DNA of 12,706 bases from DASUCS01 sp041166365 (lineage in GTDB: Bacteria > Actinomycetota > Acidimicrobiia > Acidimicrobiales > JACDCH01): assembly GCA_041166365.1 (NCBI GenBank), contig JBEEFX010000095.1:1-12706 (forward strand), written 5' to 3'. Both the position numbers and the translations under genes were made by a program. Under the pieces are notes generated by a model. That model was not told the DNA's origin. It did not search any database and worked only from the letters and a program-made list of their open reading frames with translations. Shown piece by piece: positions 1 through 7,260 of this stretch; within the stretch, counting starts at the first letter, position 1; each line of letters begins with the position of its first letter.

Positions 1-177
1 ACAGACGGCAGCTTTGCCTTCGTCGGCCTTCCAGCCGGCGACTACACGATCATCGCGGTCGACAAGGCCATCCAGGCCGATCGAATAACCGCGCACGTCG
101 AGCCCGGGCAAACCGTGACACGAGACATCCACCTGAGCTGCGGGGGGCCGTGCCCAGCCTGGGCGACCTCCTCGTAA
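1..177 (+). CDS. C-terminal fragment of a carboxypeptidase regulatory-like domain protein
   Basis: An open frame enters from the left edge and ends at TAA 175-177, giving the last 58 residues of a protein whose start lies outside the window. The fragment has the typical signature of a CarboxypepD_reg / Cna-B-like beta-sandwich: DGSFAFVGLPAGDYTI, then a run ending HVEPGQTVTRDIHL. In this family the domain is a transthyretin-like fold found repeated in secreted or surface proteins and as an accessory to enzymes; it is structural and has no known active site. After the domain there is only a short Cys/Pro tail (CGGPCPAWATSS). Codon third positions are strongly G/C. I cannot say what the rest of the protein does. 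The first copy of the dispersed repeat lies 13 bases past the stop. Confidence 0.75.
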   Translation, partial: TDGSFAFVGLPAGDYTIIAVDKAIQADRITAHVEPGQTVTRDIHLSCGGPCPAWATSS

Positions 178-189
178 TGCACGCGATAC

Positions 190-199
190 GTGCCGATAC
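190..199 (+). repeat. dispersed repeat copy 1, core GTGCCGATAC
   Basis: Directional intergenic repeat, read in the + direction as in all other copies. It is followed at once by a short hairpin, AGGC-TTC-GCCT (200-210). It sits just after the stop of the left-edge gene. Confidence 0.6.
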
Positions 200-381
200 A
201 GGCTTCGCCTCGCGATTGACGACCATGTGCACACTGGAGGCAGTTCGGACGGCGTTCCAGCTGTCTGGCCAGGTGCTCCTATCTGGTGTCGCTCTGGCGA
301 GAGTTGCGCAGGGGACGTGTGTACTGGATGAACGGCCTCGCTGCTTCAGTAGCGGGGCCGTCGTCGTTGCCCACCCTGTAC

Positions 382-391
382 GTGCCGACAG
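382..391 (+). repeat. dispersed repeat copy 2, core GTGCCGACAG
   Basis: A slightly diverged copy (GAC for GAT). Its 5' flank GTAC resembles copy 1 (ATAC). The interval from copy 1 to copy 2 (about 190 bases) has no convincing gene. The 3' flank opens a 7-bp perfect inverted repeat at 391-415. Confidence 0.45.
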
Positions 392-415
392 CGCGGGTCG
401 CTGCAACCCCCGCGC
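391..415. terminator. GC-rich hairpin between convergent genes, possible terminator
   Basis: GCGCGGG (391-397) is exactly complementary to CCCGCGC (409-415), with an 11-base loop. It lies between the end of the left-edge gene and the end of the gene on the opposite strand, where a bidirectional terminator would be useful. No T-run follows on either strand, so it could equally be part of the repeat element. Confidence 0.35.
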
Positions 416-435
416 GGATCCGACAAGCTGTCGTG

Positions 436-720
436 CTAGGGCAGGAGTGTGGAAACGTCGATCTCCGTCTCCTCCGGAGGCGTGGGAAACCCGCCCTCGA
501 TCCCCGCTTGCATACGAGGCATGAGGATGTCGTCGCGGAACGTCTCCCAGCTCTGCTTCGACCCGTGGACGGCCACGATGGTCCAACCGCCCGGCGACGC
601 GCCGGCCGCGTGGAAGATCTGACCGTCAGGGAGTCCGCTCGCGGGGTGAACTGCGGCGATCGCTGCGTCGTAGTTCTCTTTGGTGCCGCCGGGAAAATGG
701 TGGACGATTGCGAATGCCAT
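436..720 (-). CDS. small dimeric alpha/beta-barrel (ABM/EthD-like) protein
   Basis: A 94-residue protein beginning MAFAIVHHFPGGTKENYDAA. The size, the opening beta strand followed by a helix (KENYDAAIAAV), the central strand GGWTIVAVHGS followed by a second helix (KQSWETFRDDIL), and the proline-rich end PTPPEETEIDVSTLLP match small ferredoxin-like dimeric alpha/beta-barrel proteins of the antibiotic-biosynthesis-monooxygenase/EthD type. These are common, mostly uncharacterised cytoplasmic proteins in actinobacteria. The substrate is unknown and no catalytic residue can be assigned from sequence alone. The frame is open upstream to 750, but GGAG at 727-730, six bases before ATG 718-720, decides the start. 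It is a lone gene, divergent from the hydrolase–cyclase gene to its right. Confidence 0.72.
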   Translation of the reverse strand: MAFAIVHHFPGGTKENYDAAIAAVHPASGLPDGQIFHAAGASPGGWTIVAVHGSKQSWETFRDDILMPRMQAGIEGGFPTPPEETEIDVSTLLP

Positions 721-726
721 GGTGAT

Positions 727-730
727 CTCC
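727..730 (-). promoter_or_regulatory. ribosome binding site deciding the start at 720
   Basis: On the minus strand GGAG is followed by six bases and ATG. The more upstream ATG in the same frame (750) has no such site. Confidence 0.6.
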
Positions 731-876
731 GTTCGCTGACCGTCGAACACTACGCCGCCTCTGGCATCCGCTTCTCAGAACAACAACCACACTCATCGCG
801 CCCTCCCGGCTGACCGCTCGAAGCGCCGTCAGCGCCGAACAAGTCCCGGCATCAGCACGATCAGAACATCCGGGAC

Positions 877-886
877 GTGCCGATCT
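877..886 (+). repeat. dispersed repeat copy 3, core GTGCCGATCT
   Basis: The extended copy starts at about 864 with GAACATCCGGGAC, shared in part with the copies at 6291 and 10886. CCGATC (880-885) could pair with GATCGG (908-913). It lies in the divergent region between the genes ending at 720 and starting at 955. Confidence 0.65.
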
Positions 887-954
887 AGGACGCTCGTATC
901 TGTCTCGGATCGGGTTGCTCAGCGTGGCGATGCTGGTGTTGACATGCTGATGGG

Positions 955-2286
955 GTGGAAACGCCGGTAACTCGCTACGCAAAGGCTGATGATGGTGCGC
1001 ACATCGCCTACCAGGAATTTGGCGAAGGCCCTTTTGACCTGGTTGTAATCCCAGGGTTCGTGTCGCACGTGGAGATGGTGTGGGAGGACGATGCTCTCGC
1101 ACGGTTCTTCCGTCGACTGGCGTCGTTCTGTCGAGTTATCGACTTCGACAAGCGGGGCACGGGGATGTCTGATCGAACCGAACGGCTCCCGGACATCGAC
1201 CGTCGGATGCTCGATATCGAGGCGGTCATGAACGCGGCCGCGTCGGAACAGGCAGCACTGTTCGCGGTCTCCGAAGGCGGGCCGATGGCGTTGCTGTTCG
1301 CTGCCGCGCATCCGGAGCGCACGCGGTCACTGGCGCTGTGGGGCACCTACGCCCGGATCACGTGGGCGCCTGACTATGACATCGGGATGCCGGCCGCGGA
1401 CCTGTATCGCGCGGCGGAGCACGTCGAGACCGGTTGGGGCACGGGGATCGGCCTGGGAGCGTGGGCGCCGAGCCTCGCTGGTGACCCGCAGGCCCGGGAG
1501 ATGTTCGGTCGTCTACAACGACAGGCCGCGAGTCCCGGAGCGGCGATGGCGCTGATGAGTTCGTACATGGACATCGATGTCCGGGCTGCACTGCCGTTGG
1601 TGCACGCCCCGACGCTGGTGTTGCACCGGATCGGAGACCGTATGGTCACCGTCCCGCACGGTCGTTACCTCGCCGAACACATCGAGGGCGCCCGCTTGGT
1701 CGAAGTCGAGGGACGCGACCATTTCTGGTGGACCGAAGGCGCCGACGAGATCCTCGACGAAATCGAAGAGTTCCTCACAGGCAGTCGATCGGTCGCGGAA
1801 CCCGACCGGGTCCTCGCCACGGTGTTGTTCACCGACATTGTCGATTCGACGGTGACAGCGGCGAGGCTGGGCGACCGAGACTGGAAGCACGTTCTCGACC
1901 GGCACGACGCGCTCGCTGCGCGTCAGCTCGCCCGTCATGGCGGACAACTCGTCAAGACCACCGGCGACGGGATCTTGGCGACGTTCGACGGGCCCGCGCG
2001 CGCTGTGCGTTGCGCTCGAGCGATCGGCGAGGGTGCCCGCAGCCTCGATATCTCGGTGCGCGCCGGCGTACACACCGGCGAGGTCGAGCGGCGTGGCGAC
2101 GACGTTGCCGGACTCGGGGTGCACCTCGCCCAACGCGTATCCTCCCTCGCCGCACCCGACCAGGTCCTCGTGTCCCGCACTGTCGTCGACCTCGTCGTCG
2201 GGTCCGGACTCGACTTTGCCGATCACGGTGAACACCAACTCAAAGGTGTCCCCGGCACATGGCACCTCTTCTCCGTCGTCGACTGA
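955..2286 (+). CDS. alpha/beta-hydrolase fused to a class III adenylate/guanylate cyclase domain
   Basis: A 443-residue cytoplasmic protein with an N-terminal alpha/beta-hydrolase (about 20-275) and a C-terminal class III nucleotide cyclase homology domain (about 285-442). This is the architecture of M. tuberculosis Rv1900c (LipJ). In the hydrolase, Ser106 sits in the elbow VSEGG, with Asp228 and His256 as likely triad partners. In the cyclase, Asp294 (LFTDIVDST) and Asp338 (TTGDG) are the metal-binding aspartates and Lys334 is the purine-contacting position. The Asn-Arg pair that stabilises the transition state reads His390-Arg394 (GVHLAQRV), so the Asn is replaced. This is seen in the relatives I know and leaves activity and nucleotide preference uncertain. 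The likely role is cyclic nucleotide production controlled by a ligand or ester bound by the hydrolase domain. The GTG start gives the family-typical beginning METPVTRYAKADDG. There is no Shine-Dalgarno site; CATGCT six bases upstream may be a weak leaderless -10. Confidence 0.9.
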   Translation: METPVTRYAKADDGAHIAYQEFGEGPFDLVVIPGFVSHVEMVWEDDALARFFRRLASFCRVIDFDKRGTGMSDRTERLPDIDRRMLDIEAVMNAAASEQAALFAVSEGGPMALLFAAAHPERTRSLALWGTYARITWAPDYDIGMPAADLYRAAEHVETGWGTGIGLGAWAPSLAGDPQAREMFGRLQRQAASPGAAMALMSSYMDIDVRAALPLVHAPTLVLHRIGDRMVTVPHGRYLAEHIEGARLVEVEGRDHFWWTEGADEILDEIEEFLTGSRSVAEPDRVLATVLFTDIVDSTVTAARLGDRDWKHVLDRHDALAARQLARHGGQLVKTTGDGILATFDGPARAVRCARAIGEGARSLDISVRAGVHTGEVERRGDDVAGLGVHLAQRVSSLAAPDQVLVSRTVVDLVVGSGLDFADHGEHQLKGVPGTWHLFSVVD

Positions 2287-2308
2287 CAAGCCGACACCGA
2301 CCCAATCG

Positions 2309-2328
2309 CCGCGGGCTGCCACTCGCGG
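2309..2328 (+). terminator. weak hairpin after the hydrolase–cyclase gene
   Basis: CCGCG (2309-2313) pairs with CGCGG (2324-2328) across a 10-base loop, 22 bases past the stop. There is no T-run. It is a candidate only. Confidence 0.22.
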
Positions 2329-2413
2329 AAGTCGCCAGTCCGACGGGACCTCGTACGACGGCCAAGCGAGAGCTGCGGGAAGTGCGAAAGCGTGACCGCG
2401 ACACGCACTGAAA

Positions 2414-2423
2414 GTGCCGATCC
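2414..2423 (+). repeat. dispersed repeat copy 4, core GTGCCGATCC
   Basis: It shares GTGCCGATCCCGGTC (15 bases) exactly with the copy at 7186. The flank ACTGAA upstream is like the copy at 7601. It lies 20 bases before the putative -10 of the next gene. A GTG inside the repeat can be read as a start in frame with that gene, but the repeat is more likely outside the coding region. Confidence 0.65.
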
Positions 2424-2443
2424 CGGTCAAGTACGCCCGGCAT

Positions 2444-2449
2444 TACCGT
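2444..2449 (+). promoter_or_regulatory. putative leaderless -10 element TACCGT
   Basis: TACCGT fits the actinobacterial -10 TANNNT and ends six bases before GTG 2456. Transcription would then start at or next to the start codon. No TTGACA-like -35 is evident. Confidence 0.45.
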
Positions 2450-2455
2450 GCGGTC

Positions 2456-2695
2456 GTGTCGGTGGGAACGCTCCGAGTTGTTCGTGCCAGTGGCCCACGG
2501 CGTGACCGACGACGCCGCTACAAGGTCATGGTCGACAGCCGGCAGGTTGCTGCGGTAGCTGACGGCGAGACCGCGGCACTTGAGACTTCGGCCGGGCCGC
2601 ATCGCGTTCGACTGGCGATCGACTGGTCGGGTAGCCGCGAGGTTTGCGCATCGCCGAACCTCGACGTTACGTCCCAGCATCGAGACCTGCTCTGA
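2456..2695 (+). CDS. small beta-rich PEGA-like protein, possibly C-terminally shortened
   Basis: A 79-residue product with the pattern GTLRVVR..., a basic stretch DRRRRYKVMVD, then AAVADGETAALETSAGPHRVRLAIDW. This strand–turn pattern (YKV.VD...V..G......AGPHRVR..IDW) resembles a widespread, uncharacterised actinobacterial family of small PEGA-like beta proteins. The fold is inferred and the function is unknown. In relatives as I remember them, the segment after IDW continues with more beta strands; here it ends quickly in CASPNLDVTSQHRDLL, only 9 bases before the convergent stop of the next gene, so the C-terminus may be truncated or frameshifted. The start was chosen because of the TACCGT element six bases upstream. 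GTG 2462 is an alternative, and GTG 2414 lies in the repeat. Confidence 0.6.
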   Translation: MSVGTLRVVRASGPRRDRRRRYKVMVDSRQVAAVADGETAALETSAGPHRVRLAIDWSGSREVCASPNLDVTSQHRDLL

Positions 2696-2704
2696 ATTCT
2701 CGCC

Positions 2705-5700
2705 TCAGATGAGGGAAGCGGCGCCGGCTCGCACGTCGGCCATACCCACGGCATCGGCCGTGGCCAGTGCCGACCCGGCGAGCGGCAACACCCGCTCGCC
2801 GTCGCCGGGCGCGTTTCGTCGCACCAGCGCGGCAGCCAGCTCCAGCTCGATGATCGCCCGCACCGGCACTTCACCGGCGCGCTCGTGGGACGCGAGCGCC
2901 ACCTCGAGGTGCGCGATCGCATCGTCGATGCGTCCCATCGACAACGCGTAGCGACCCAACGCAAGCGCGGACGATCCCCAGATCGCTTCGGGCCCAGAGA
3001 ACATCCATGTGTCTGGCCACGGCTCCAGCTGTCTATAGGCCTGCTCCGCAGTGGCGGCCGAGAGCACAGGTGCGAAGCGGCTTGCGAAGTGCAGGCTCAC
3101 GAGCCGCCCGAGCGCCGGGTGCCGCGGCACGTCGTCGAACCATGCTCCTGCAAGCCGGGTTGCGCTGGCGGTGTCTCCCTGCGCGTGCGCCATCACCGCT
3201 TCCATCGGGATGGCGCTCATGAACGCTTTGAACGTCTCGTCATTCCGTCGCCACAGATCGGCGTACTCGTCCCACTCACCCCGGAGCTCGTGGATCCGCG
3301 CCCGCTGTCCGTACGCGATGAGCCCCGCGGTGATGCCGAGAACCGCTCCATCTTCCGCGGCCGACGTCACGAGCACGTCGGCCTCCTGGAGTTGACCGCG
3401 CAGGATTCGCAACATCGCGGCGGTTGTCCGCGCGATCCACCGTGGCAGCGAGTGACCCGTCTCGTCGGCGAGTTCCGCCATTCCCCGCACGAGCTCCGCG
3501 AGGCTCGTCAGATCGCCGTCCCGGCCCGCATGGAACATCCGCGTGTACATCGCAACCGATCGGGTGCTCGGGGTTTGGTGGACCAGGGCCTCGAGGTCCT
3601 GGGCCAGCGAGAGGTGCTCCGCAGGGTCGAAGTTGTCGCGGGCCAACTCCATGAGCTCGCTCAGCACTCGGAATCGGAGACCGGAGTCGTCGACGCCGGC
3701 AGCGAGGGCGGCGGACTCGTGGACCGCGCCTTCGCGCTGCGCCCCGTCGGTCGCGATTCGCAGCCAACCCGCCTGCGCGAGATAGAGCTGAGCACGCAGC
3801 CCGGCGTCCGCAGGATCGACCACAGCCAAGGCTTCAGTGGCCAGCGCCAGACCCACCGTGTCGTCGTACGCAAGCCAAGCGCCGTACTGGCCCCCGTAGC
3901 TGACCGCGGCGCGAGCCAACAACGAGGTGTCACCTGCGCGTCGGGCCAGGTTGGCGGCCGTCACCGCGTCGGCGCGGGCGTCCGCGGCGTCGCCGGCCTC
4001 GTTTCGGGCGAGCACGAGGCCGATAAGCAGATCGGCGCGACGCGCCGGATCGGGAGGCTCGATGATCTCCTCCGCTTCGAGAGCGCGTCGGAACCACGTT
4101 GCCGCTTGCTCATACGCCAAACGGTCCATCGCGGCGTGGGCCGCCTCGCTGGCGAGGGCGACCGCTCGCTCCGGCGCCGCGACGGCCGCCGACAGCACCG
4201 CGTGATGTGCACGCTCCTCGAGCGCGCCCTTTCCCGTCGTCTCCAACACGTCGACCGCGCTCGCGTGCAGGCGGATCCGCCGGCTCATCGACAGTTCCTC
4301 GTACAAGGTCTGGCGCACGAGCGCGTGTGGGAAGCGGTAGCGATCGACCGCTTGCGCCTCGGCGAGCAGGCCGCGCCGGACCGGCACCTCCAGCGCCTCG
4401 ACAACATCGTCGATCGGTCGGCCCAGCATCCCGGCGACGACCACGGCGTCGAACTCGAAACCCAAGATGCTCGCGATCGCCAGTGCCTCGTTGGCCTCGT
4501 CCGACAGCGCCGACAAGCGTCGCCCGACGACTTCGCGCACTCCTTCGGGCACGCCCAGGTCGGCGATGTCCGCGGCGTCGGTCGTCCACTTGCCGTCGGA
4601 GCCCCGGTAGATCCCTCCCGACTCGACGAGGTGCACCAGCACCTCGGAGACGAAGAAGGGATTTCCGCCCGTCTCGGCCGCGATCGCCGCCGCCAGTTCG
4701 TCCGCACGCTCGCCGACGTCGTCCCCCGCGGCGAGGGTCATCAGCTGTCCGATCTCGTCGAGGTCGAGGCCGTCGAGCGCGATCCGGTACACGTTCGGTT
4801 CGCGGCGAAGGTCCGCGAGCACGAGCGACAGCGGATGCGTGCGCACGAGATCGGTGTCGCGGTACGTGCCCATCACCGTCACGGCCATCGACGTGCTTGC
4901 CTTGGCGAGATGGCGGAGGAAGAGCAAGCTGGGATGGTCGGCCCAATGAAGATCGTCGAGCACCAGAACGACCGGCGATGCGGCCGAGGCCCGCGCCAGT
5001 AGATCCACGACCGCATCGAACAGCACGCTTCGGTCGCTCTCGTCGACGAACGACGACGTGCTCACCGTCGTGCGGCGCGCGATCTCCGGCACGAGCCGCG
5101 CCAACACCGCGCCGCACTGGGTCACATGAGCGTCGAGCAAGTCGACCGGCGCGTGCTCGACAAGATGACGCAGCACCTCGACGATCGGCCGGTACGGCGT
5201 GTCGACATCTTCGTCCGCTCGCCCGAACAGCACCACCGCACCCTCACCGTGCGCTCGGTGGGCGATCTCGGTCGCCAGCCGCGTCTTGCCCATGCCCGGT
5301 TCTCCGGACAGCAACACGATCTGGCGCTGCCCTTCCGTCGATGATTTCCACGCCGCCCACGCCTGTTCGAGCTCGTCGCGACGACCGGCGTACAGGAAGC
5401 GGGGTGCGCTCGCGAGCGCAGCCGGCAGCGGGATCGTCAACGGTGCAATCGCGTCAGGCCCGGAGGGCGCCTCGGTCAGCGGCTCCCACGCCACCTCGTC
5501 GACGACCACCGCCTCGGCCAAGCCTTTGAGTTCGCGCTCGCCGATCGTGCGGAAGCCGTGGCCGCCTCGGCCTCTCGCGAGGAGTCGCACGAGTTCGGCA
5601 ACCAGGATCTGTCCGCCCTCGGCGTCCGCGCACAACCGCGACGCCTCGATGACCGGGGTTCCGAAGCAGTCGTCGTCCTCGAGCGAGACGTCACCAGCGC

Positions 5701-6007
5701 TGATGCCGACACGGATCGACAAGGGTGTATCAACGTGCGAGCGCGAGTACGCGTCGACAGCCTGCTGCATCGTGACCGCCGCCGACACCGCATCGGTTGC
5801 GCCGTCGAACCGGGCGAGGATGCCGTCGCCCAGACCTTTGACAACCACGCCGCCATGGTGCGCGACCGCGTCATTGAGGAGCCGGTCGTGCTCCCGTCGC
5901 AATTCTTCGGCGAGCTCTTCGCCGACACGCGACCGGAGTTCCGTCGACCCCCGCAGGTCGGTCACCAGAATGATGGCCGTCTCGGTCATCGTGTTTCCGC
6001 CGCTCAT
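2705..6007 (-). CDS. class III cyclase–AAA ATPase–TPR-like signalling protein
   Basis: A 1100-residue cytoplasmic protein with three regions. Residues 10-175 are a class III cyclase domain, with metal ligands Asp17 (VTDLRGST) and Asp61 (GLGDG), Lys57, and Arg124 in EASRL. The Asn expected near 120 is Ile, so catalysis may be weak or absent. Residues 205-about 500 are an AAA/STAND-type ATPase, with Walker A GEPGMGKT (235-242) and Walker B VVLVLDDLHWAD (346-357). The rest, about 600 residues, is Ala/Leu/Glu-rich helical repeat, TPR-like, ending without the LuxR-type DNA-binding domain found in some mycobacterial relatives such as Rv0386. Such proteins are thought to couple NTP-driven assembly to signalling; the partner is unknown. 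GTG/ATG choices exist: ATG 6007 has GGGAG eight bases upstream, while ATG 5989 (MTETAIILVTD) is close to how relatives begin. It is monocistronic and convergent with the small gene ending at 2695. Confidence 0.9.
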   Translation of the reverse strand: MSGGNTMTETAIILVTDLRGSTELRSRVGEELAEELRREHDRLLNDAVAHHGGVVVKGLGDGILARFDGATDAVSAAVTMQQAVDAYSRSHVDTPLSIRVGISAGDVSLEDDDCFGTPVIEASRLCADAEGGQILVAELVRLLARGRGGHGFRTIGERELKGLAEAVVVDEVAWEPLTEAPSGPDAIAPLTIPLPAALASAPRFLYAGRRDELEQAWAAWKSSTEGQRQIVLLSGEPGMGKTRLATEIAHRAHGEGAVVLFGRADEDVDTPYRPIVEVLRHLVEHAPVDLLDAHVTQCGAVLARLVPEIARRTTVSTSSFVDESDRSVLFDAVVDLLARASAASPVVLVLDDLHWADHPSLLFLRHLAKASTSMAVTVMGTYRDTDLVRTHPLSLVLADLRREPNVYRIALDGLDLDEIGQLMTLAAGDDVGERADELAAAIAAETGGNPFFVSEVLVHLVESGGIYRGSDGKWTTDAADIADLGVPEGVREVVGRRLSALSDEANEALAIASILGFEFDAVVVAGMLGRPIDDVVEALEVPVRRGLLAEAQAVDRYRFPHALVRQTLYEELSMSRRIRLHASAVDVLETTGKGALEERAHHAVLSAAVAAPERAVALASEAAHAAMDRLAYEQAATWFRRALEAEEIIEPPDPARRADLLIGLVLARNEAGDAADARADAVTAANLARRAGDTSLLARAAVSYGGQYGAWLAYDDTVGLALATEALAVVDPADAGLRAQLYLAQAGWLRIATDGAQREGAVHESAALAAGVDDSGLRFRVLSELMELARDNFDPAEHLSLAQDLEALVHQTPSTRSVAMYTRMFHAGRDGDLTSLAELVRGMAELADETGHSLPRWIARTTAAMLRILRGQLQEADVLVTSAAEDGAVLGITAGLIAYGQRARIHELRGEWDEYADLWRRNDETFKAFMSAIPMEAVMAHAQGDTASATRLAGAWFDDVPRHPALGRLVSLHFASRFAPVLSAATAEQAYRQLEPWPDTWMFSGPEAIWGSSALALGRYALSMGRIDDAIAHLEVALASHERAGEVPVRAIIELELAAALVRRNAPGDGERVLPLAGSALATADAVGMADVRAGAASLI

Positions 6008-6015
6008 TGCGCAAT

Positions 6016-6020
6016 CTCCC
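6016..6020 (-). promoter_or_regulatory. ribosome binding site for the cyclase–ATPase gene
   Basis: On the minus strand GGGAG lies eight bases before ATG 6005-6007. It favours this start over the in-frame upstream codon at 6115 and the downstream ATG at 5989. Confidence 0.55.
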
Positions 6021-6277
6021 GACCTGGCCACGGACTGCTCACACCGAGAGCACGTGTCCCGCCAAGTCTCACCCACGCGCAGGTCCCCGACAATGGCCCG
6101 ATCGGGCGTGTTCACCGCTATCGCGCCGTACGACCCTTCGGCGTCCCCGGACTAGTCATGTCCACGACTATGCGGGCGCCGCCTCGAGTTGACCGTGTCG
6201 GTGGCACAACAACTGGCTTCGCGGCGGGCGATCGGCTCGAAAGGCCCGAGGACGGGAACGGCCCAGAACCCAGTTAG

Positions 6278-6321
6278 GAACATCCGGTAGGTGCCGTTCT
6301 CGCCGTGATCCATCCGGCAGT
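6278..6321 (+). repeat. dispersed repeat copy 5, long form, core GTGCCGTTCT at 6291
   Basis: The best long copy. CATCCGG (6281-6287) precedes the core, and CATCCGGCAGT (6311-6321) follows it 20 bases after the core start. The copy at 10886 has the same two arms in the same order. GGTGCCGTTCTCGCC (6290-6304) is identical to 8535-8549. Confidence 0.7.
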
Positions 6322-6360
6322 GAGCCGATCCAGTAGAGGTTGTGCGCAAGACTCCCCGCT

Positions 6361-7101
6361 GTGTCTGAACCGCGAGGTCCGACGAGCGAAAATCTTGGCC
6401 CACAGGCTCCGTCGCCGTCTGCAGGTGCCGCCTGGACCCTCGTCGGTCGCGCCGTGATGGACCTGAACTTCGCGAATGCGCTCCTCCAAGATCCGGATGG
6501 CATCGTGCAGCAGTCGGGCTACGCCCTATCGCGCGAGGAGACGAAGACCGTCCGCGACACGGTGCAGTACCTCCTGGCGGCCACGAGTCCTGATGCAGTA
6601 TTCCAGCGCGAACAGCTTCAAGCGACCATGCGTGCGCAGCTCAAGCGAGGCACTGACCTGAGCGAGTACACGGTGCAGCTCTTCAAAGACACGCTTTCCA
6701 ACGCGGCCAACACTTACAAGACGATCACGGCAATGAACAAGATCATGTTCGGCACTGGGATCTTGTTGTTCGTCGCTTCCGCGATCGTGGGTGTCTTCTC
6801 TGCGGGCGCGTCGGCCATCCTGCTAGGCGCGCTCGGCGGGGCCACGTTCGTGGCGTTGTTCCTCACTGGACCAGTCGAAAAGAGCCAGACCGCCTTGTCC
6901 AACCTCGTGCAAGTTGAAGCCGCGTTCATGAACCACTTCGAGCAGGTGACGTTCTGGGAGGCGTATGCGTTGACCCCCGCCATCGGCTCCAACCCACCGA
7001 TGCCGGACCCGGCCCGCATCGAGCGGGCGAGCACCGAACTCCAAGAACGGACGTCGACCACGCTCGAGCTGCTCCAGAAATACGTCGAGCCACCCGCCTA
7101 A
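6361..7101 (+). CDS. two-helix membrane protein with NHLP-leader-like N-terminal domain
   Basis: A 246-residue protein. After a Pro/Ser-rich start, residues 27-63 read LVGRAVMDLNFANALLQDPD followed by G.VQQSGYALSREE. This closely resembles the nitrile-hydratase-like leader (NHLP, Os1348-type) helix-turn motif, normally written as VGRAL.D..F...LL.DP......GL.L..EE. A helical linker follows (64-125), then two predicted membrane helices (about 128-147 and 150-169) separated by a tight turn, then a helical cytosolic tail rich in Glu/Gln to 246. The tail lacks cysteine and no maturation enzymes are nearby, so a RiPP precursor role is unlikely; a small adaptor or sensor at the membrane is my inference. 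The start is uncertain. GTG 6361 keeps the whole leader-like domain; GTG 6340 is possible; ATG 6457 would cut the domain. The repeat at 7186 lies 85 bases beyond the stop. Confidence 0.68.
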   Translation: MSEPRGPTSENLGPQAPSPSAGAAWTLVGRAVMDLNFANALLQDPDGIVQQSGYALSREETKTVRDTVQYLLAATSPDAVFQREQLQATMRAQLKRGTDLSEYTVQLFKDTLSNAANTYKTITAMNKIMFGTGILLFVASAIVGVFSAGASAILLGALGGATFVALFLTGPVEKSQTALSNLVQVEAAFMNHFEQVTFWEAYALTPAIGSNPPMPDPARIERASTELQERTSTTLELLQKYVEPPA

Positions 7102-7183
7102 CAACACGAACCGCTTGGACACGGCCACCGACGTCGCAGTTCGAGCTTGACACTCTCGGAAGGCGAGTCATCGACGACCCGTT

Positions 7184-7202
7184 ACGTGCCGATCCCGGTC
7201 GA
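7184..7202 (+). repeat. dispersed repeat copy 6, core GTGCCGATCC at 7186
   Basis: These 19 bases match 7599-7617 at 18 positions, so the small membrane-protein gene between them is flanked by near-identical direct repeats 415 bases apart. CCGATCC can pair with GGATCCGG downstream with a one-base bulge, and CCGTT (7180-7184) with AACGG. Confidence 0.7.
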
Positions 7203-7260
7203 ACGGATCCGGCTATCACCGGACGGGCGCGCGGCGGCTACACAACGGCATCATGCGTTG

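Larger units (their letters stand above)
6008..6360. other. 353-base divergent intergenic region
   Basis: It separates the minus-strand cyclase–ATPase gene from the plus-strand membrane-protein gene and should hold both promoters. It contains one full copy of the dispersed repeat (6278-6321). I see no convincing gene. A 43-codon minus-strand frame beginning at 6283 inside the repeat (MFLTGFWAVPVLGPFEP...) has mixed codon use and no ribosome binding site. No clear -35/-10 pair stands out. Confidence 0.4.

Noticed and set aside
939..944. Perfect TTGACA -35 hexamer upstream of the hydrolase–cyclase gene
   Set aside because: A -10 at 16-18 bases would fall inside the coding region after a well-supported start, and no TANNNT is there.
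944..970. Eight-codon upstream frame (ATG 944 to TAA) overlapping the hydrolase–cyclase start
   Set aside because: No ribosome binding site and no regulatory peptide character; expected by chance.
1513..2430. 305-codon minus-strand frame opposite the hydrolase–cyclase gene
   Set aside because: Antisense shadow of the real gene; no recognisable motif or ribosome binding site.
2885..5002. 705-codon plus-strand frame opposite the cyclase–ATPase gene
   Set aside because: A shadow of the GC-rich minus-strand gene: arginine/histidine-rich with no domain, while the opposite strand has clear motifs throughout.
6155..6283. Minus-strand 43-codon frame starting in the repeat at 6283
   Set aside because: Start codon lies in the repeat, no ribosome binding site, third-position G/C falls off in the second half.
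6273..7102. Canonical integron attC sites (GTTAGGA at 6273-6279, GCCTAAC at 7096-7102)
   Set aside because: Isolated matches to GTTRRRY and RYYYAAC, not paired at attC distances and not associated with the other repeat copies. No integrase gene is in the window.
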